From positions 115,798,680 to 115,862,679 of the forward strand of contig CM036160.1 in NCBI GenBank assembly GCA_020631735.1: DNA of 64,000 nucleotides. The letters are read 5' to 3'. Below, piece by piece: positions 33,295-46,023 of the stretch; position 1 is the stretch's first letter, and each line of letters begins with the position of its first letter. Position numbers and translations under genes: made by a program. The notes beneath the pieces are model-generated. The model was not told the origin of the DNA. It ran no database searches and was given only the letters and a program-made list of their open reading frames with translations. This stretch comes from Saccharum officinarum (taxonomy: Eukaryota > Streptophyta > Magnoliopsida > Poales > Poaceae).

Positions 33295-34891
33295 TGAAAG
33301 GATCAAGATGCCCAAGAGGGGGGTGAATTGGGCTTTTCTAAAAATTAATTGCAAGAATTAAATCCTACAAGCCAAACTTCACCCCTAGTGCCTACTAGTG
33401 TTCCTTGTGATTCTACCGATAAAAGTTTTGCACCCTAAGTTCCAATCCTAGTCTAGCATGGCAATTCTAGGAAAGTAAACAAGCAATGAAAGTAATGCAC
33501 GAAAGTAAATGCTTGAAAGTAAGGGTTAGGAACACGGTGATGTTTTCCCGAGGTATCGGAGAGTCGCCACTCCCCACTAGTCCTCGTTGGAGCACCCGCG
33601 CAAGGGTGTAGCTCCCCCTTGATCCGCGCAAGGATCAAGTGCTCTCTACGGGTTGATTCTTCGACACTCTGTCGCGGTGAATCGCCCAAAACCGCTCATA
33701 AGATGAGTTGGGTCATCCACAAGCTCTCCGGATGATCACCAAACTCCCAATCACTACCACACCGTCTAGGTGATGGCGATCACCAAGAGTAACAAGCTAG
33801 AACTCTTACTTGACCACAACAAGCCTAATGAGAAGATGGATGCACACTTGCTACTCCCTAGTCACTAATGAGGAATCTCAAACTTTGATTCTCAAATCAC
33901 TATCCTCACTAGGGCTCTTGCACTCCCTTGTACTTCAAAGGTGTTTCTCAGCTGAACAAATGAGCAAGAGACCTCTAAAAGAGGTGGAGGGGATGTATTT
34001 ATACACCCCTCAGACAAATCCAACCGTTACCTGCCAAATCAGCAAAACATGAACTGACCGAACGCGCTAGTCGACATGACCAGACACGCCGGTCGAGTGT
34101 AACGGTCGAAAACCGAAAGTCAGCGCTGAGTGACCAGACACGCCAGTCAGGGGTGACCAGACGCATCCGATCATGCAAAAACTTTACTGGACTTTGACCT
34201 GACGCTCGACCGCGTCTGATCATAGATGACCGGACACATCCGGTCAGCTAAGGACCTTACTGGAACATGACCGGACGCGTCCGATCACTTCACAGTCGTG
34301 TCTGATTATACTGTTACCCTCTGAAACACGTGTCAGACTGATCACCGCGTCCGGTCCTCTCAGGGACCACGTCTGGTCAACCAGTTAACGATGCAGTGAC
34401 TTGTTAGTACTGACCGGACGCGTCCAGTCGTGTCAAAAACCGCGTCCGATCAAGGGTAAACTGCTCAAACGACTTAGAAACGCGACGCAACTTGAACCAA
34501 GTTGCTTCCAACGGAACTTTGAGCTTTACCAGAGCTACCTAGTGCTAAGTTTGACAAGTGTGCACCACACCTAAACAAAAGACTCACCTAGGTCAAGCTA
34601 CTCGCTCATGCCCCCCTTTATAGTACGGTCAAAGGAAGAAACAAAGATCCTAATGACTATTCCGGATGTAACTCAACACCTTGACATCTGGAACTAACCG
34701 TCCTTAATCTTATCGTTGATCCTTTGAAAACCGAAACGATTTCCATCAAGGGACATGAATACCATAGTGTCCAAAGCAGTTATCAACTCCATGACCTAAC
34801 TTATCAAAGTTTCTGCAAAACACACGTTAGTCATGGTAATAATGCGTTGTCATCAATTGCCAAAACCAACACCGGGGCCTAGATGCTTTCA
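33295..34891 (-). repeat. Copia C 5' LTR, unit 2 (1,597 bp)
   Basis: Same length and ends as 15786-17382, with TATA at 33996-34003, a primer-binding site at 33281-33292 and the palindrome cluster at 34054-34454. Differences from unit 1 are mainly transitions, many inside the CpG-rich repeats. Confidence 0.95.
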
Positions 34892-36316
34892 CATATTAAA
34901 GAAAAGATTAAAGAAGAACCATCCAAGCACTTTAGAGTGGATGAACAGAACGTGTTATGGTTTTACACTGTCTTGTTGTTCCCAAGGATAGAGAGCTTAA
35001 GAATAAACTTATGGATGAGGCTCACCTTTCGAAGTTATCTATCCATCCTGGAAGTAGCAAAATGTACCAAGAACTAAGACCTCGTTATTGGTGGACAAAA
35101 ATGAAGAAAGAGATTGCAGCATATGTGGCCAGATGTGACACATGTTGTAGGGTAAAAGCTATTCATATGAGACCTATCGGATTGTTGCAACCTTTGTCCG
35201 TACCTAGTTGGAAGTAGGATGATATAAGTATGGATTTCATCACAGGTTTGCCCACTACTCAGAAAAGGACATGATTCAATTTGGGTAATCGTGGATCATC
35301 TTACAAAGACAGCTCACTTTTTACCTGTCAAGACAGATTATAGACCACCTCAATATGCAGACAAATATATTGCTGAGATTGTGAGATTGCATGACATACT
35401 GAAGACTATAGTGTCTGACAGAGGGTCACAATTCACTGCCCACTTTTGGGAGCACTTGCACAAAGGATTAGGAACTAGTTTGATTCGTAGTACTGCCTAT
35501 CATCCTCAGACAGATGGTCAGACCGAAAGAGTTAATGCTGTTCTAGAGGATATGTTGAGAGCCTATGTGTTATCTTCCAGAGGTTCATGGGAGTCATGGT
35601 TACCATTAGCAGAATTTGCTTACAATAATAGTTATCAAGAAAGTATCAAAATGGCACCATTCGAAGCTTTGTATGGCAGAAAGTGTAGAACACCACTTAA
35701 CTGGATCGAGCCAGGAGAAAGAAGATATTATGGTATTGACTTCGTGGAAGAAGCCGAGAAGAAAGTTCATATCATTCAGCAAAATATGAAAGCCGCTCAA
35801 TCACGTCAGAAAAGCTATGCAGATAGAAGAAGGAGACCGCTTGTGTTTGAAGTTGGTGACTATGTTTATCTAAAAGTCACGCCAATGAAGAAGAAACGGT
35901 TTGGAGTACGTAGAAAGCTTACAGCCAAATTTGTGGGACCATACAAGATATTGGAAAGAAAAGGTCCAGTCGCTTATAAGTTAGAGTTACCTGAGACAAT
36001 GGGTGCTATATTCCTAGTTTTTCATGTATCGCATCTCAAGAAGTGTTTGCGCGTTCCAGAGGAAAGAATCGAACCCGAGGCAAAAAGCTCAAGTCATATT
36101 TGGTATATCGTGAGCAACTGGTTTGAGTCTTCGACTCTAAAGAGAGGGTTACTCGAAACAGTGTGGTGAAAACATATAAGATACAGTAGAGTCATCATCA
36201 TGAAAGAGATGCAACTTGGGAAATGGGTGAATATCCACAAAAAGCTTATGAGGATTTTTATAACAAATGGTTCGTAACCCAAATCTCGGGACGAGATTTT
36301 TATAAGGGGGAAAGGC
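34892..36316 (+). pseudogene. pol: Gypsy H integrase and chromodomain, unit 2
   Basis: A duplicate of 17383-18807. The catalytic motifs IVSDRGSQF and DGQTERVN are intact, and the main open frame is 35291-36169. An extra A near 35264 shifts the frame relative to the zinc domain, and a base missing near 36077 alters the C-terminus so that the chromodomain is out of frame. The TAG in SWK-stop-DDI is shared with unit 1. Confidence 0.9.
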
Positions 36317-39300
36317 TGTAACACCCTGGGTGTTAAGCATGCATTCACATCCCAAAGCATGATCATTAGCATTTCATGTATGTTCATCATCACATGCAAT
36401 ATAAGTTGAAATTAATTAAATTATGAAAAACATATGTTTGAACCCTAAATAATTGCAATTGCTAGCTAAGAGTGGTAAAACTTGTTTGGCTATAACTTTA
36501 AATGGCTTAGAATTAATTAGCATGATTTTTTTGGAGCAATTTTTGTATTCAAAATCTCCCCAAATTTTGCTTTTAAAAATATTTCAGAAAAATAAGTTTT
36601 TATTTAAAAACTGGACTTTAAATCACTAATTCAAAATCCGTTTAGAATTTTGAAAAGTGCCCTAAATGAAAGTTGTAGAGAATTAAATTTTAAACAACTT
36701 TTGTTTTGGGGCCACTTGTGAAAATGCCTTTTTATCTTTAAAATTTGAATTTAAATCAATTTAGAAAATTTGGAAACTTATTTAAAAAAGAAAAACGAAT
36801 TTCCGGCCTTCGCGGGCCGCCGCCTCGTTTCCGGCCCACGGCCGAAGCTAGCCCGGCCTGCAGCCGCGGGCCTCACTAGCCCAGCACGCCAGCCCACCCC
36901 GCGTGCCGGCCCACGCATCACGCCGTCCGGCGCGTGTCTCGCCACGGCCCAGCCCTGCACCGTTCCCCTGCTCGCCGCTCGCACACGCGCCGACCGCGGC
37001 AGAGAACGCCTGTCGCGTGGCGGTCATGCGCCGTCAACGCCGTCGTCGTCGCAGCCGGCCTGCGCCCGCGCCCACGTGCCCGCCTACTTCTGCTAAAGCC
37101 ACTGCACCCGCTTGCACTCTCCCGCGCTGCCTTTCCTCTCCGCCAGCGCCGAGCTCACTCACTCTCCCCTCGCCTCGCCACCGCACCCGCTGGCAAAAAT
37201 CCACCACGTCTCCTCCACCTCGGCTAGCCATTGCATGCCAGCAGTTCCGCCTCGCTCTCCGGCACATGGTGCTCGCGCTTGTGCCGACTGATTGAGTCAA
37301 GGTAGTGCCTTCTAGCGCCTCGCCACCGTCGGCCATGGCGCCGCCATGTTCGGCCGCCGTGGAAGGCACCTTCCTCCTCTTCTCCACCCTGCCTAGCTAC
37401 CTTCCCACCTTTGCTAGGTTCTCACGCACCGCATGCTCCCTCTAGCTTGCCCTGGCACAACCGGTGATGGCCGCCGGCCTCATGGCCGAGCCACGCCACC
37501 ACGACGTCACAGCGCCGGCGTGGCCTTCGCCTCGGCCGAAGCTAGGCCAATGAGGCCATGGGCCGACGCCCTGCCGGGCCGCATCCCCCTTCCCTTCGCT
37601 CGGGCCGCGCAGGCCAAGTGTGGCCGTGGGCCGACTGATTCCCGCGGGCCGGCCCAGTAGCAACCGGAGGATTCATTTTCAATTTTTCTTTATTATTTGA
37701 AAATAGAAATGGTTTGGAAAATATTTGGATACTCAAATTTGCTCCAAATCTGTTGAAATAAAATTTGCTAGGTTCCTTATTATCAAATCTACTTGGGAAA
37801 ATTATTGCATGTCATTTTTGGGATACTTCTCTGTAGAACTTTATTTAATCATGAATATTGCTGATAACTTGAAAAATATGTAGAAAAACATATAGGCTTC
37901 AGAAAAATATGATTCCAAGTTTGTTGATCTTCTTATGTAATGTACTTCCTAGGAAAAATATGTTTCATGCATGTGCTGTAGGAAAATTTTGAGGTGTAGT
38001 TCAAGTACCTTTAATGGCTGATTTTTGTTATTTTAGCTAGAGAGCAAACTTTGTATAAAACATTCATGTGATAGTTTTTGTACAGTGATTGTATGCTATG
38101 AAGATCATAGGAAAAATGCTAACTCTGTTGTTTAACACTTTTCACAGTACAAAGTATTTTTATGTTTATAATCATGCCATAGCTTGTTATTTTTGTGTAG
38201 ACTAATCCACTCATTCAAATACCATGAAAATTTGATAGTAGACTATTAGGGTAGTACTATGCTATGGTAATTTTCTAAGTTTTTTCTAAGCAAGAAAAAT
38301 AGAGGTTACTATTCAAACCTATTATTAATTAGGGTTTAAGTAAGTGTTGCTTTAAGTATGATTAAGAAATTAGTGAAGCTTTGGTGTATCTTTAAAGCAT
38401 TTAATAAGATGTGTTGACTTAGCATAGTAGTAGTAGAAGAGAATGCAGTAGATGACATGTGCTTGTAGTATATGTTCTTGGATGATGTTGACTACCTTGC
38501 ATTCAAATATATCCATTGTATTCATCTCATTCGATGCACCGATTGCATAAGCTCTTACGCACATTGCATCATATAGGATCGCAAGAAGTACCTCTAGTAG
38601 TAGTTCTCAAGGAGCCGGAAGAGTAGCCCGAGGTGCAAGAGCAGGAGGTGCCCGAGGCCGACGAGGAGGTCGGTGAGGATCTTCCAGAGTGCCCAGACCA
38701 CCGTCCGAGCTCTTTCGACAGAGGCAAGCCCCGGAGCATTTTCTCTCCCGGTTTACAAATATTTTATTAATGCTTTACTTTAACTGATGCATTACGTTTA
38801 TGAGTTGTTTGCAATCGTTGCTGCATTATACCTTGTTTACCCTGTTCTACCATATCCTCGTTATCTTGGTATTCGCAGTCAAGAAATGCTTAGCTTGCTT
38901 AGACCGGTAGAAGTCGGGTGATTTTCTGTCACCTGTGAGCTATAGGTGGTTACCTGGATCTGCTTGAGTAAGTATGTCATCGTAAAATAACTAAGTGTTA
39001 ATGTGAAATTGAGACCGGACGGAAACTTGCAGGGTTTCGGGCTGTAGTGTTTTCCATCTGTGTCGATTAAGGATTGACCGTTGTTGGGCCTCGAGTCATG
39101 TTGAACGCATGTCTTACATTTAGCTGGCCGAATAATGTACCTTTCGACCGTGAAGCTAGGAGATTATTCGGGCTGAGTGGATTGCCCGCAACACACTGTA
39201 TCAGAGCAGTAGTGGCATGATACGGGGGCGCGATGATAAGGCCAAAGAGCAGTCGGGCGGCCCCTGGGTACATGTGGTTTCTGGCAAGCTTGAGACTTTA

Positions 39301-40180
39301 CCTGAATGGTTGACTCGGTGACCAATATCTCACTTTAGCGGGTGAGTGAGATTTGTGTGAGGAATAAATTACCAGCTGGTTAATAATCGATTCGAATCGC
39401 CATCGTTCACTGGATAGTGAACACTTGACTTGAGTTACTTCATCATAGTAACCTCGATGGAACACTTGGACAGTTATATAAAATATGACATGATGGAAGT
39501 CATTAATGATCATTGGTCAACCTTACCTGTTTAATTACATGTTATTCTAGTATAGGTGCAATGTAGTTGACAGGTTAATAAGGATTTAACTTGATGCAAA
39601 TCTTCTGGAAAAGATTCTTTAAATGCTCAAAATGCCTTTTGCAAATGAGTCAGCTACCCTACCATAAAGCCTGTCATGATCCTTGGTGTCAATTTATTTT
39701 CGGTTATGTTGGGTAAGTCTAGCTGAGTACCTTCTCGTACTCAGGGCTTTGTTCCCACTTGTTGCAGATGGGCAGATGTATTACGGCTACTGTATCAACT
39801 ACCTTTATCCTACGATGGGAGAAGCTTAGGACCATGGGCAACGTCTCATCTAATGCTTTTGTTGGAAAATGATCCTGAGCTGGCACTTTATTTTGAACTC
39901 TATGTGAGTGTGTGGTTTGAACTAAATGTTTCCGCTACTTTTATTTAAACCTAGTTTGTAATAACTATATTTAAACTCTGATATATTTGCGACGCGGACT
40001 TTTATATAACTTGTGATGGTGACCGCTGAACTTATTACGATCTTGGCTGGTATGTAAGTTAGTTTAAAATCTGTCGTGATTTCACAGACTACCGGGTTAT
40101 ACGGGCTTAAGTTTGTTAAATCGCCTGCTCAGTGGATGATTTTCTTACTTAATCTTGTATAATTGGTCAGTTCTGTTACA
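36317..40180 (+). repeat. H LTR, unit 2 (3,864 bp)
   Basis: Nearly identical to 18808-22674. Contains the acidic-peptide region (about 38578-38771, with the same amber), the palindrome at 39388-39399 and the hairpin at 39725-39742. It is again followed by ACCCC and mid-frame G ORF0. GC-rich block at about 36800-37665; 37670-38560 is AT-rich with nothing called. Confidence 0.93.
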
Positions 40181-40181
40181 A

Positions 40182-41147
40182 CCCCGACACCAATTGGCCG
40201 TGCGAGAGCGCCGCAGCACGGACACCTTTCTGAGCGAGTTTGGCATGCCAACCTAGCTTTGAAGAGTGCTCCATGATGTGGGGTACCTAGAGGGTTAGGA
40301 GCCGGTGTACTCTTGGAGTGAGAGCCAGTTAGCTGAGGATGGACTTACAGTAGTGGAGATCACAGTCCCTGCTCTTGGTGATGCTCCAGAGTGGGATGGT
40401 TGGCACTTGGAGTTTGAGGGACACACTCCGGTTGAGGGTGCAGAGGGAGCAGCCTTCCGTGTCATCAGAGACATAATGAGTAGATTTCTCAATGAGCTGG
40501 CAGCAGCCCTGGCTGGCACTTTTCCTAGAGATGATCCTCGCGATGCTATTTGGGTGCAGCCGCAATGAAGTGCCTTGGTTAGAGGCCCAAACGAAGGACA
40601 GACTAGCGACAATCACGCTATGAGTGCTATGTATGCAGCTATCAGAGCATACTAGGGTCTTGAGTGTACCTATTAGATGTTGACTGGTTTGCGTGGTGAT
40701 GATCGGCTCAAAGCAAGAAAACAGAAGAAGAAGCAGGCACGTGTTATAGCTAGTTTGCAGGAGCAGTTGGTTAACGTGAGCTTGTAGCAAGACCTGGCTC
40801 TAGAGAGAGGTGATAGTGCTATGTAGCGGGTGCATACGTTGACTCAGGCCAACAATAATGCAGACCACATGATTGGACAGCTGGTTCAAGAGAGGAATGA
40901 AGCCTGGAACGAGAGGGACCTTCTGAGGCAGAGGGTCAAGGAGCTAGAGGAGTATAACGTCAACTTGCATGAGGAGTTTCACGCGCTCTACAATGGGATT
41001 GGCCCGTATGCTCCTCCAGACACCGCCGGTATGGACGTCGACGATGATGAGGATGAGCCTGTAGTTGCACCTGCCGACGACGATGACGTCACTACTGATG
41101 GTAGCGATGGTGATGTCTCTGACCTCGACGATGGCTCCGAGGTGTAG
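40182..41147 (+). pseudogene. Gypsy G ORF0, interior 2
   Basis: The same frame as at 22676 but without the one-base loss, so a single frame with in-frame stops runs from the H LTR boundary to the TAG at 41145. It starts PRHQLAVRERR, then the Trp/Phe-rich region, a coiled coil and an acidic C-terminal tail. Additional stops (for example GYL-stop in the N-terminal region) are transitions. The best copy in the window for reconstructing domain boundaries. Confidence 0.78.
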
Positions 41148-41509
41148 GCTAGTTGCTTTGCATTAGCTACTAGGCCCTGTCGCGATGACCTTTCTTTTGG
41201 CTTCATGTACCTTGATGTATCTCGTTTCGAACCTTGAGACTTGGTAGAATATTGGAACTTGGTTGGTCATGCGATACCTGAGCGCATAAAAGTCCAGTGT
41301 ATGTATGCTGGCAATTTGGTTGTATGGATGCGATGTTTGCATTCGAAGTAATTTAATTAGTGGTGTTGTTTTAATTGGAATGCGATTATTGTGCCTCTGT
41401 TTTATTGTATGACCTTGTTCTCTCCAATAAATTTAGTGTGGCATAATTTTTCATTCACTCACAATTACTATAGCTTTACTTAATCATTACTTGTTGCTGA
41501 AATATGCAG

Positions 41510-42700
41510 ATGGCAAACACTCGCCGCGCCATGTATGAGGCTGCTGAAACTGGTGGTAATGGTGTCGGGGCAGGTGGGAGTGGTAAAAACAACGTCAACC
41601 ATAATGAGCCACAACCGGAGCCACATTTGCTGCCTCCTCCACCGCTCACTGCAGAGGTATTCTTTGCACAGTTTCTTGGAAGCCAGTGCAATGCCGAGCA
41701 ATCACAGAAGAACATGGAAGATTTTCTGCGTACCATTACCAACAATGTTCAACGTGGTAACAACCAAGGTGGTGGTAATGGGGTGAATCAGTACAGCAAC
41801 TTCAAGGATTTCATGGACACCAGGCCACCAATTTTCAAGGAAGCAACAGAGCCACTTGACGCTGAAGAATGGATCAACACCATGGAAGATAAGTTCTATG
41901 TGTTGAGGCTGACTGAAGTATTGAAGACAGAATATGCTGCACATCAGTTACAAGGACCAGCAGGGATGTGGTGGAAGCATCATCGCACCACCTTCCCTCC
42001 AAATGCTCAGATCTCATGGAGAGAGTTCACTGAAGCCTTCCGTGGAGTTTATATTCCACCAGGGCTGGTCGAGATGAAGTTGGGAGAGTTCTTGGCTTTA
42101 AATCAGGGCACCAAAACCGTAACACAGTATTTGCATGCCTTCAACAACTTGTGTTGTTATGCTCCCGACATGGTTGACACAAATGCTAAGAGAATTGCTA
42201 GTTTCAAGAGAGGGTTAAGCCCGAAGATGATGAAGCATGTGGGTACCAATACCCGTGCCAGAATCAATGACTTCATCAGTGATTGTCTAAAACAAGAGAA
42301 GAATAACAACGCGTACGCTGCATCCAAGACTCGCAAGAGGGCCTTTGAGTCAGGACCATCACAGCCAAGAGTCCTCACTGCTAATCGTTCTGTCTATCGT
42401 CTGTCAGCACCAAGTGCAAGGTTTAGGCCACCACAGCATAAAACCAAGAACTACAAGGGACCGTAGAAGCCGTATAAGATGGTCGTGCCGCCAACAAAGA
42501 CAGCCGCAGTTGTAGGACAGGGCAACTCTAAGGGAGCTCTAGGATCTGCTGGTACTGTGAGGGGACCCTGCTACAATTGTGATCAGCCAAGCCACTTTTC
42601 AAAGTTTTGTCCTTACCCGCCTAGAAAGAAGCAACAGACCTATACTGCTCGGGTACACCACACCACTGCGGATGAGATTCCTGAGGGAGAGCCCATAACT
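41510..42700 (+). pseudogene. gag: Gypsy G gag, interior 2
   Basis: The frame is open from the ATG after TGCAG to the shared amber at 42464-42466, then continues in frame with the CCHC region, CYNCDQPSHFSKFC (Gly to Ser in the knuckle), into protease. It lacks the 7-bp deletion of interior 1. Confidence 0.92.
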
Positions 42701-43057
42701 GCTGGTAAGTTTCCTGTTAACCAACACCCTGCAGTTGTTCTATTTGATTATAGATTATCGCATTCTTTTATGAGTCAAGCATTTGCACAGAAACATGAAC
42801 AACTATGCACAAAATTGAGTTGTGGTTACCACATAAGTTCAGCGGGGGCTGATGTTTTAACCAATCAGATGGTTCAAGGGGCAACCCTTGAATTAGGTAG
42901 TCAAAAGTTTTGAGTGAACTTGATAGTTATGCCTGGACTAGTTCTGGATGTCATCATAGGGATGAATTGGATGAAGGATTGGGGGGCAGTTATAGATATA
43001 GGAAGTCGGGTACTTACCCTTAAGGATCCCTAGGATGAGGGTACTTTTCAGGTACCA
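42661..43057 (+). pseudogene. pol: Gypsy G aspartic protease, interior 2
   Basis: In frame with gag. The catalytic D-S-G is again D-Y-R (LFDYRLSHSFM). The TGA after QKF (42911) and TAG after KDP (about 43031) are shared with the other interiors. The DVIIGMNWMKDWGAVIDIG region is in frame here. Confidence 0.88.
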
Positions 43058-44460
43058 TTGCCTAGAAGAACAGACCTTGTGAGTGTGACATATGCTATGG
43101 AAGTCATTCCTATTCATCAGATTCTGGTAGTGTGTGAGTTTCTGGATGTGTTCCCAGATGAGTTACCTGGTCTTCCGCCAGATAGGGATGTTGAGTTTGG
43201 AATTGAGTTGATCCCCAGGACAACTCCAATTTCAAGGAGACCTTATTAGATGCCTCCGGATGAGTTAGTTGAGCTGAAGAAGCAACTTGAGGAATTGTTG
43301 AAAAAGAGGTTTATCCGGCCAAGTAAGTCTGAGTGGGGATGTCCTGCCTTGTTTGTGAAGAAAAAGAAAGAGGGTACTTTGAGAATGTGTGTGGATTATA
43401 GGCCACTTAATGTTGTAACTATCAAGAATAAGTATCCCTTGCCTCATATTGATGTTTTGTTCGACCAATTAGCTAAAGCCAGAGTGTTCTCCAAGATAGA
43501 TTTAAGATCGGGTTACCATCAGATCAATATTAGGCCACAAGATATACCGAAAATCGCCTTTTCCACCAGATACGGGTTGTACGAGTATCTTGTTATGTAT
43601 TTTGGCTTAACAAATACTCCTGCATACTTTATGTATCTGATGAATACGGTTTTCATGCCAGAATTGGACAAGTTTGTGGTTGTGTTCATTGATGATATTC
43701 TAGTGTACTCCGAGAACGAGAAGGATCATGAAGAGCATCTGAGAATTGTCTTGACCAGACTTAGAGACATAAGTTGTATGCTAAGTTTAGCAAGTGTGAA
43801 TTTTGGTTGAAGAAAGTTCCTTTCCTTAGTCACATTCTGTCAGAAAATAAAGTTTTAGTAGATCCGAGCAAAGTGCAAGAGGTTATGGATTGGAAGACAC
43901 CAACCACAGTTTCGGAAGTTAGAAGTTTCTTAGGATTAGCTGGTTATTATCACCATTTTATACCAGATTTCTTGAAGATTGCCAAGCCAATGACAAGTCT
44001 GCTACAGAAAGATCACAAGTTTGGGTGGACAGAAGAGTGTGAGATAGCTTTCCACACCTTGCGGAAACTTTTGACCACTGCTCCAGTTCTAGCACAACCG
44101 AACATTGAGAAACCTTTTGATGTATTTTGCAATGCATCAAAAATAGGATTAGGCTGTGTTCTTATGCAAGAAGGAAGAGTCATTGCTTATTCCTCCCGCT
44201 AGTTGAGAAAGCATGAGATCAACTATCCAACACATGATCTTGAACTTGTTGTCGTAGTGCATGCATTAAAAATTTAGAGACATTACTTACTTGATAATGT
44301 GTAGAATATTTTCACTGATCACAAGAGTCTCAAGTACATCTTCACCTAACCAGAGTTGAATATGAGATAGTGAAGATAGTTAGAATTGATCAAAGATTAC
44401 AACTTGAATGTGCAGTATCATCCCGGAATGGCCAATGTAGTGGCAGATGCTTTGAGTAGA
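43058..44460 (+). pseudogene. pol: Gypsy G reverse transcriptase and RNase H, interior 2
   Basis: The best preserved G reverse transcriptase of the three. It is open over 186 codons from 43250, with [11 protein letters not shown] and [10 protein letters not shown] shared frameshift near 43770 separates the palm from the connection and RNase H segment (43774-44202). Shared stops at 44200, 44275, 44301 and around 44370 break RNase H; the first Asp is Asn in this copy (FCNASKIG). Confidence 0.92.
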
Positions 44461-45990
44461 AAGTCACATTGCCTGAATGCGCAACCTTTGCTCGAAGATG
44501 GTTTCGATCTGATGCACCCTGCCGTGTTACATAGTATTCAGATCAGTTGCTCTTTGGAGAGTAAGATAATAGAAGGCCAGAAAACCGACAAAGGGATATT
44601 TCATATCAAAGAGAAAATTAAAGAAGAACCATCCAAGTACTTTAGAGTGGATGAACAGGACGTGTTATGGTTTGACAACCGTCTTGTTGTTCCCAAGGAT
44701 CGGGAACTTAAGAATAAACTTATGGACGGGGCTCACCTTTCTAAGCTATCTATCCATCCCAGAAGTAGCAAGATGTACCAAGAACTGAGACCTCGTTATT
44801 GGTGGACAAAAATAAAGAAAGAGATTGCAACCTATGTGGCCAGATGTGACACATGTTGTAGGGTGAAAGCCATTCATATGAGACCTACCGGATTGTTGCA
44901 ACCTTTGTCCGTACCTAGTTGGAAGTGGGATGATATAAGTATGGATTTCATCACAGGTTTGCCCACTACTCAGAAAGGACATGATTCGATTTGGGTAATC
45001 GTGGATCGTCTTACAAAGACAGCTCACTTTTTACCTGTCAAGACATATTATCGACCACCTCAATATGTCGAGAAGTATATTGCTGAGATTGTGAGATTGC
45101 ATGGCATACCGAAGACTATAGTGTCTGACCGAGGGTCACAATTCACTGCTCACTTTTGGGAGCACCTGCACAAAGGATTAGGAACTAGTTTGATTCATAG
45201 TACTGCCTATCATTCTCAGACAGATGGTCAGACCAAAAGAGTTAATGCTATTCTAGAGGATATGTTGAGAGCCTGTGTGTTATCTTCCAGGGGTTCATGG
45301 GAGTCATGGTTACCCTTAGCAGAGTTTGCTTACAATAATAATTATCAAGAAAGTATCAAAATGGCCCAATCGAAGCTTTGTAAGGCAGAAAGTGTAGAAC
45401 ACCACTAAATTGGATCGAGCCAGGAGAAAGAAGATATTATGGTATTGACTTTGTAGAAGAAGCCGAGAAGAAAGTTCATATCATTCAGCAAAATATGAAA
45501 GCAGCTCAATCACGTCAGAAAAGCTATGCGGATAGAAGGAGGAGACCGCTTGTGTTCGAAGTTGGTGACTATGTTTATCTGAAAGTCACGCCAATGAAGA
45601 AACGGTTCGGAGTACGCAGAAAGCTCGCAGCCAGATTTGTGGGACCATACAAGATCTTGGGAAGAAAGGGTCCAGTAGCTTATAAGTTAGAGTTACCTGA
45701 GACAATGTGTGCTATATTCCTAGTTTTTCATGTATCACATCTCAAGAAGTGTCTGCGCGTTCTAGAGGAAAGAATCGAACCCCGAGGCATAAAGCTCAAG
45801 TCAGATTTGGTATATCGTGAGCAATCAGTTCAAGTTTTGGACTTTAAAGAGAGGGCTACTCGAAACAGTGTGGTGAAAACATATAAGATACAGTGGAGTC
45901 ATCATGATGAAGGGGATGCAACTTGAAAAACGGGTGAATATCTACAAAAAGCTTATGAAGATTTTTATAACAAATGGTTCGTAACCTAAA
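44386..45990 (+). pseudogene. pol: Gypsy G integrase and chromodomain, interior 2
   Basis: Integrase is open for 340 codons from 44386: HHCC domain, MDFITGLPTT, IVSDRGSQF, and DGQTKRVN with the catalytic Glu replaced by Lys. A base lost near 45365 shifts the frame before the GRKC region. The C-terminal piece with SHLKKCL and the chromodomain (KTYKIQWSHHDEGDAT) is open at 45495-45926. Confidence 0.92.
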
Positions 45991-46023
45991 TCTCGGGACG
46001 AGATTTTTATAAGGGGGGAGGGC

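Larger units (their letters stand above)
29885..34891 (-). mobile_element. Copia C, unit 2 copy (partly in gap)
   Basis: A second copy of C in the same orientation and the same H target, from mid-integrase to the end of the 5' LTR. The offset from unit 1 is 17,509 in gag and LTR. Flanked by CATAT at 34892 as in unit 1, so it is a duplicate of the same insertion event, not a new insertion. Confidence 0.93.
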
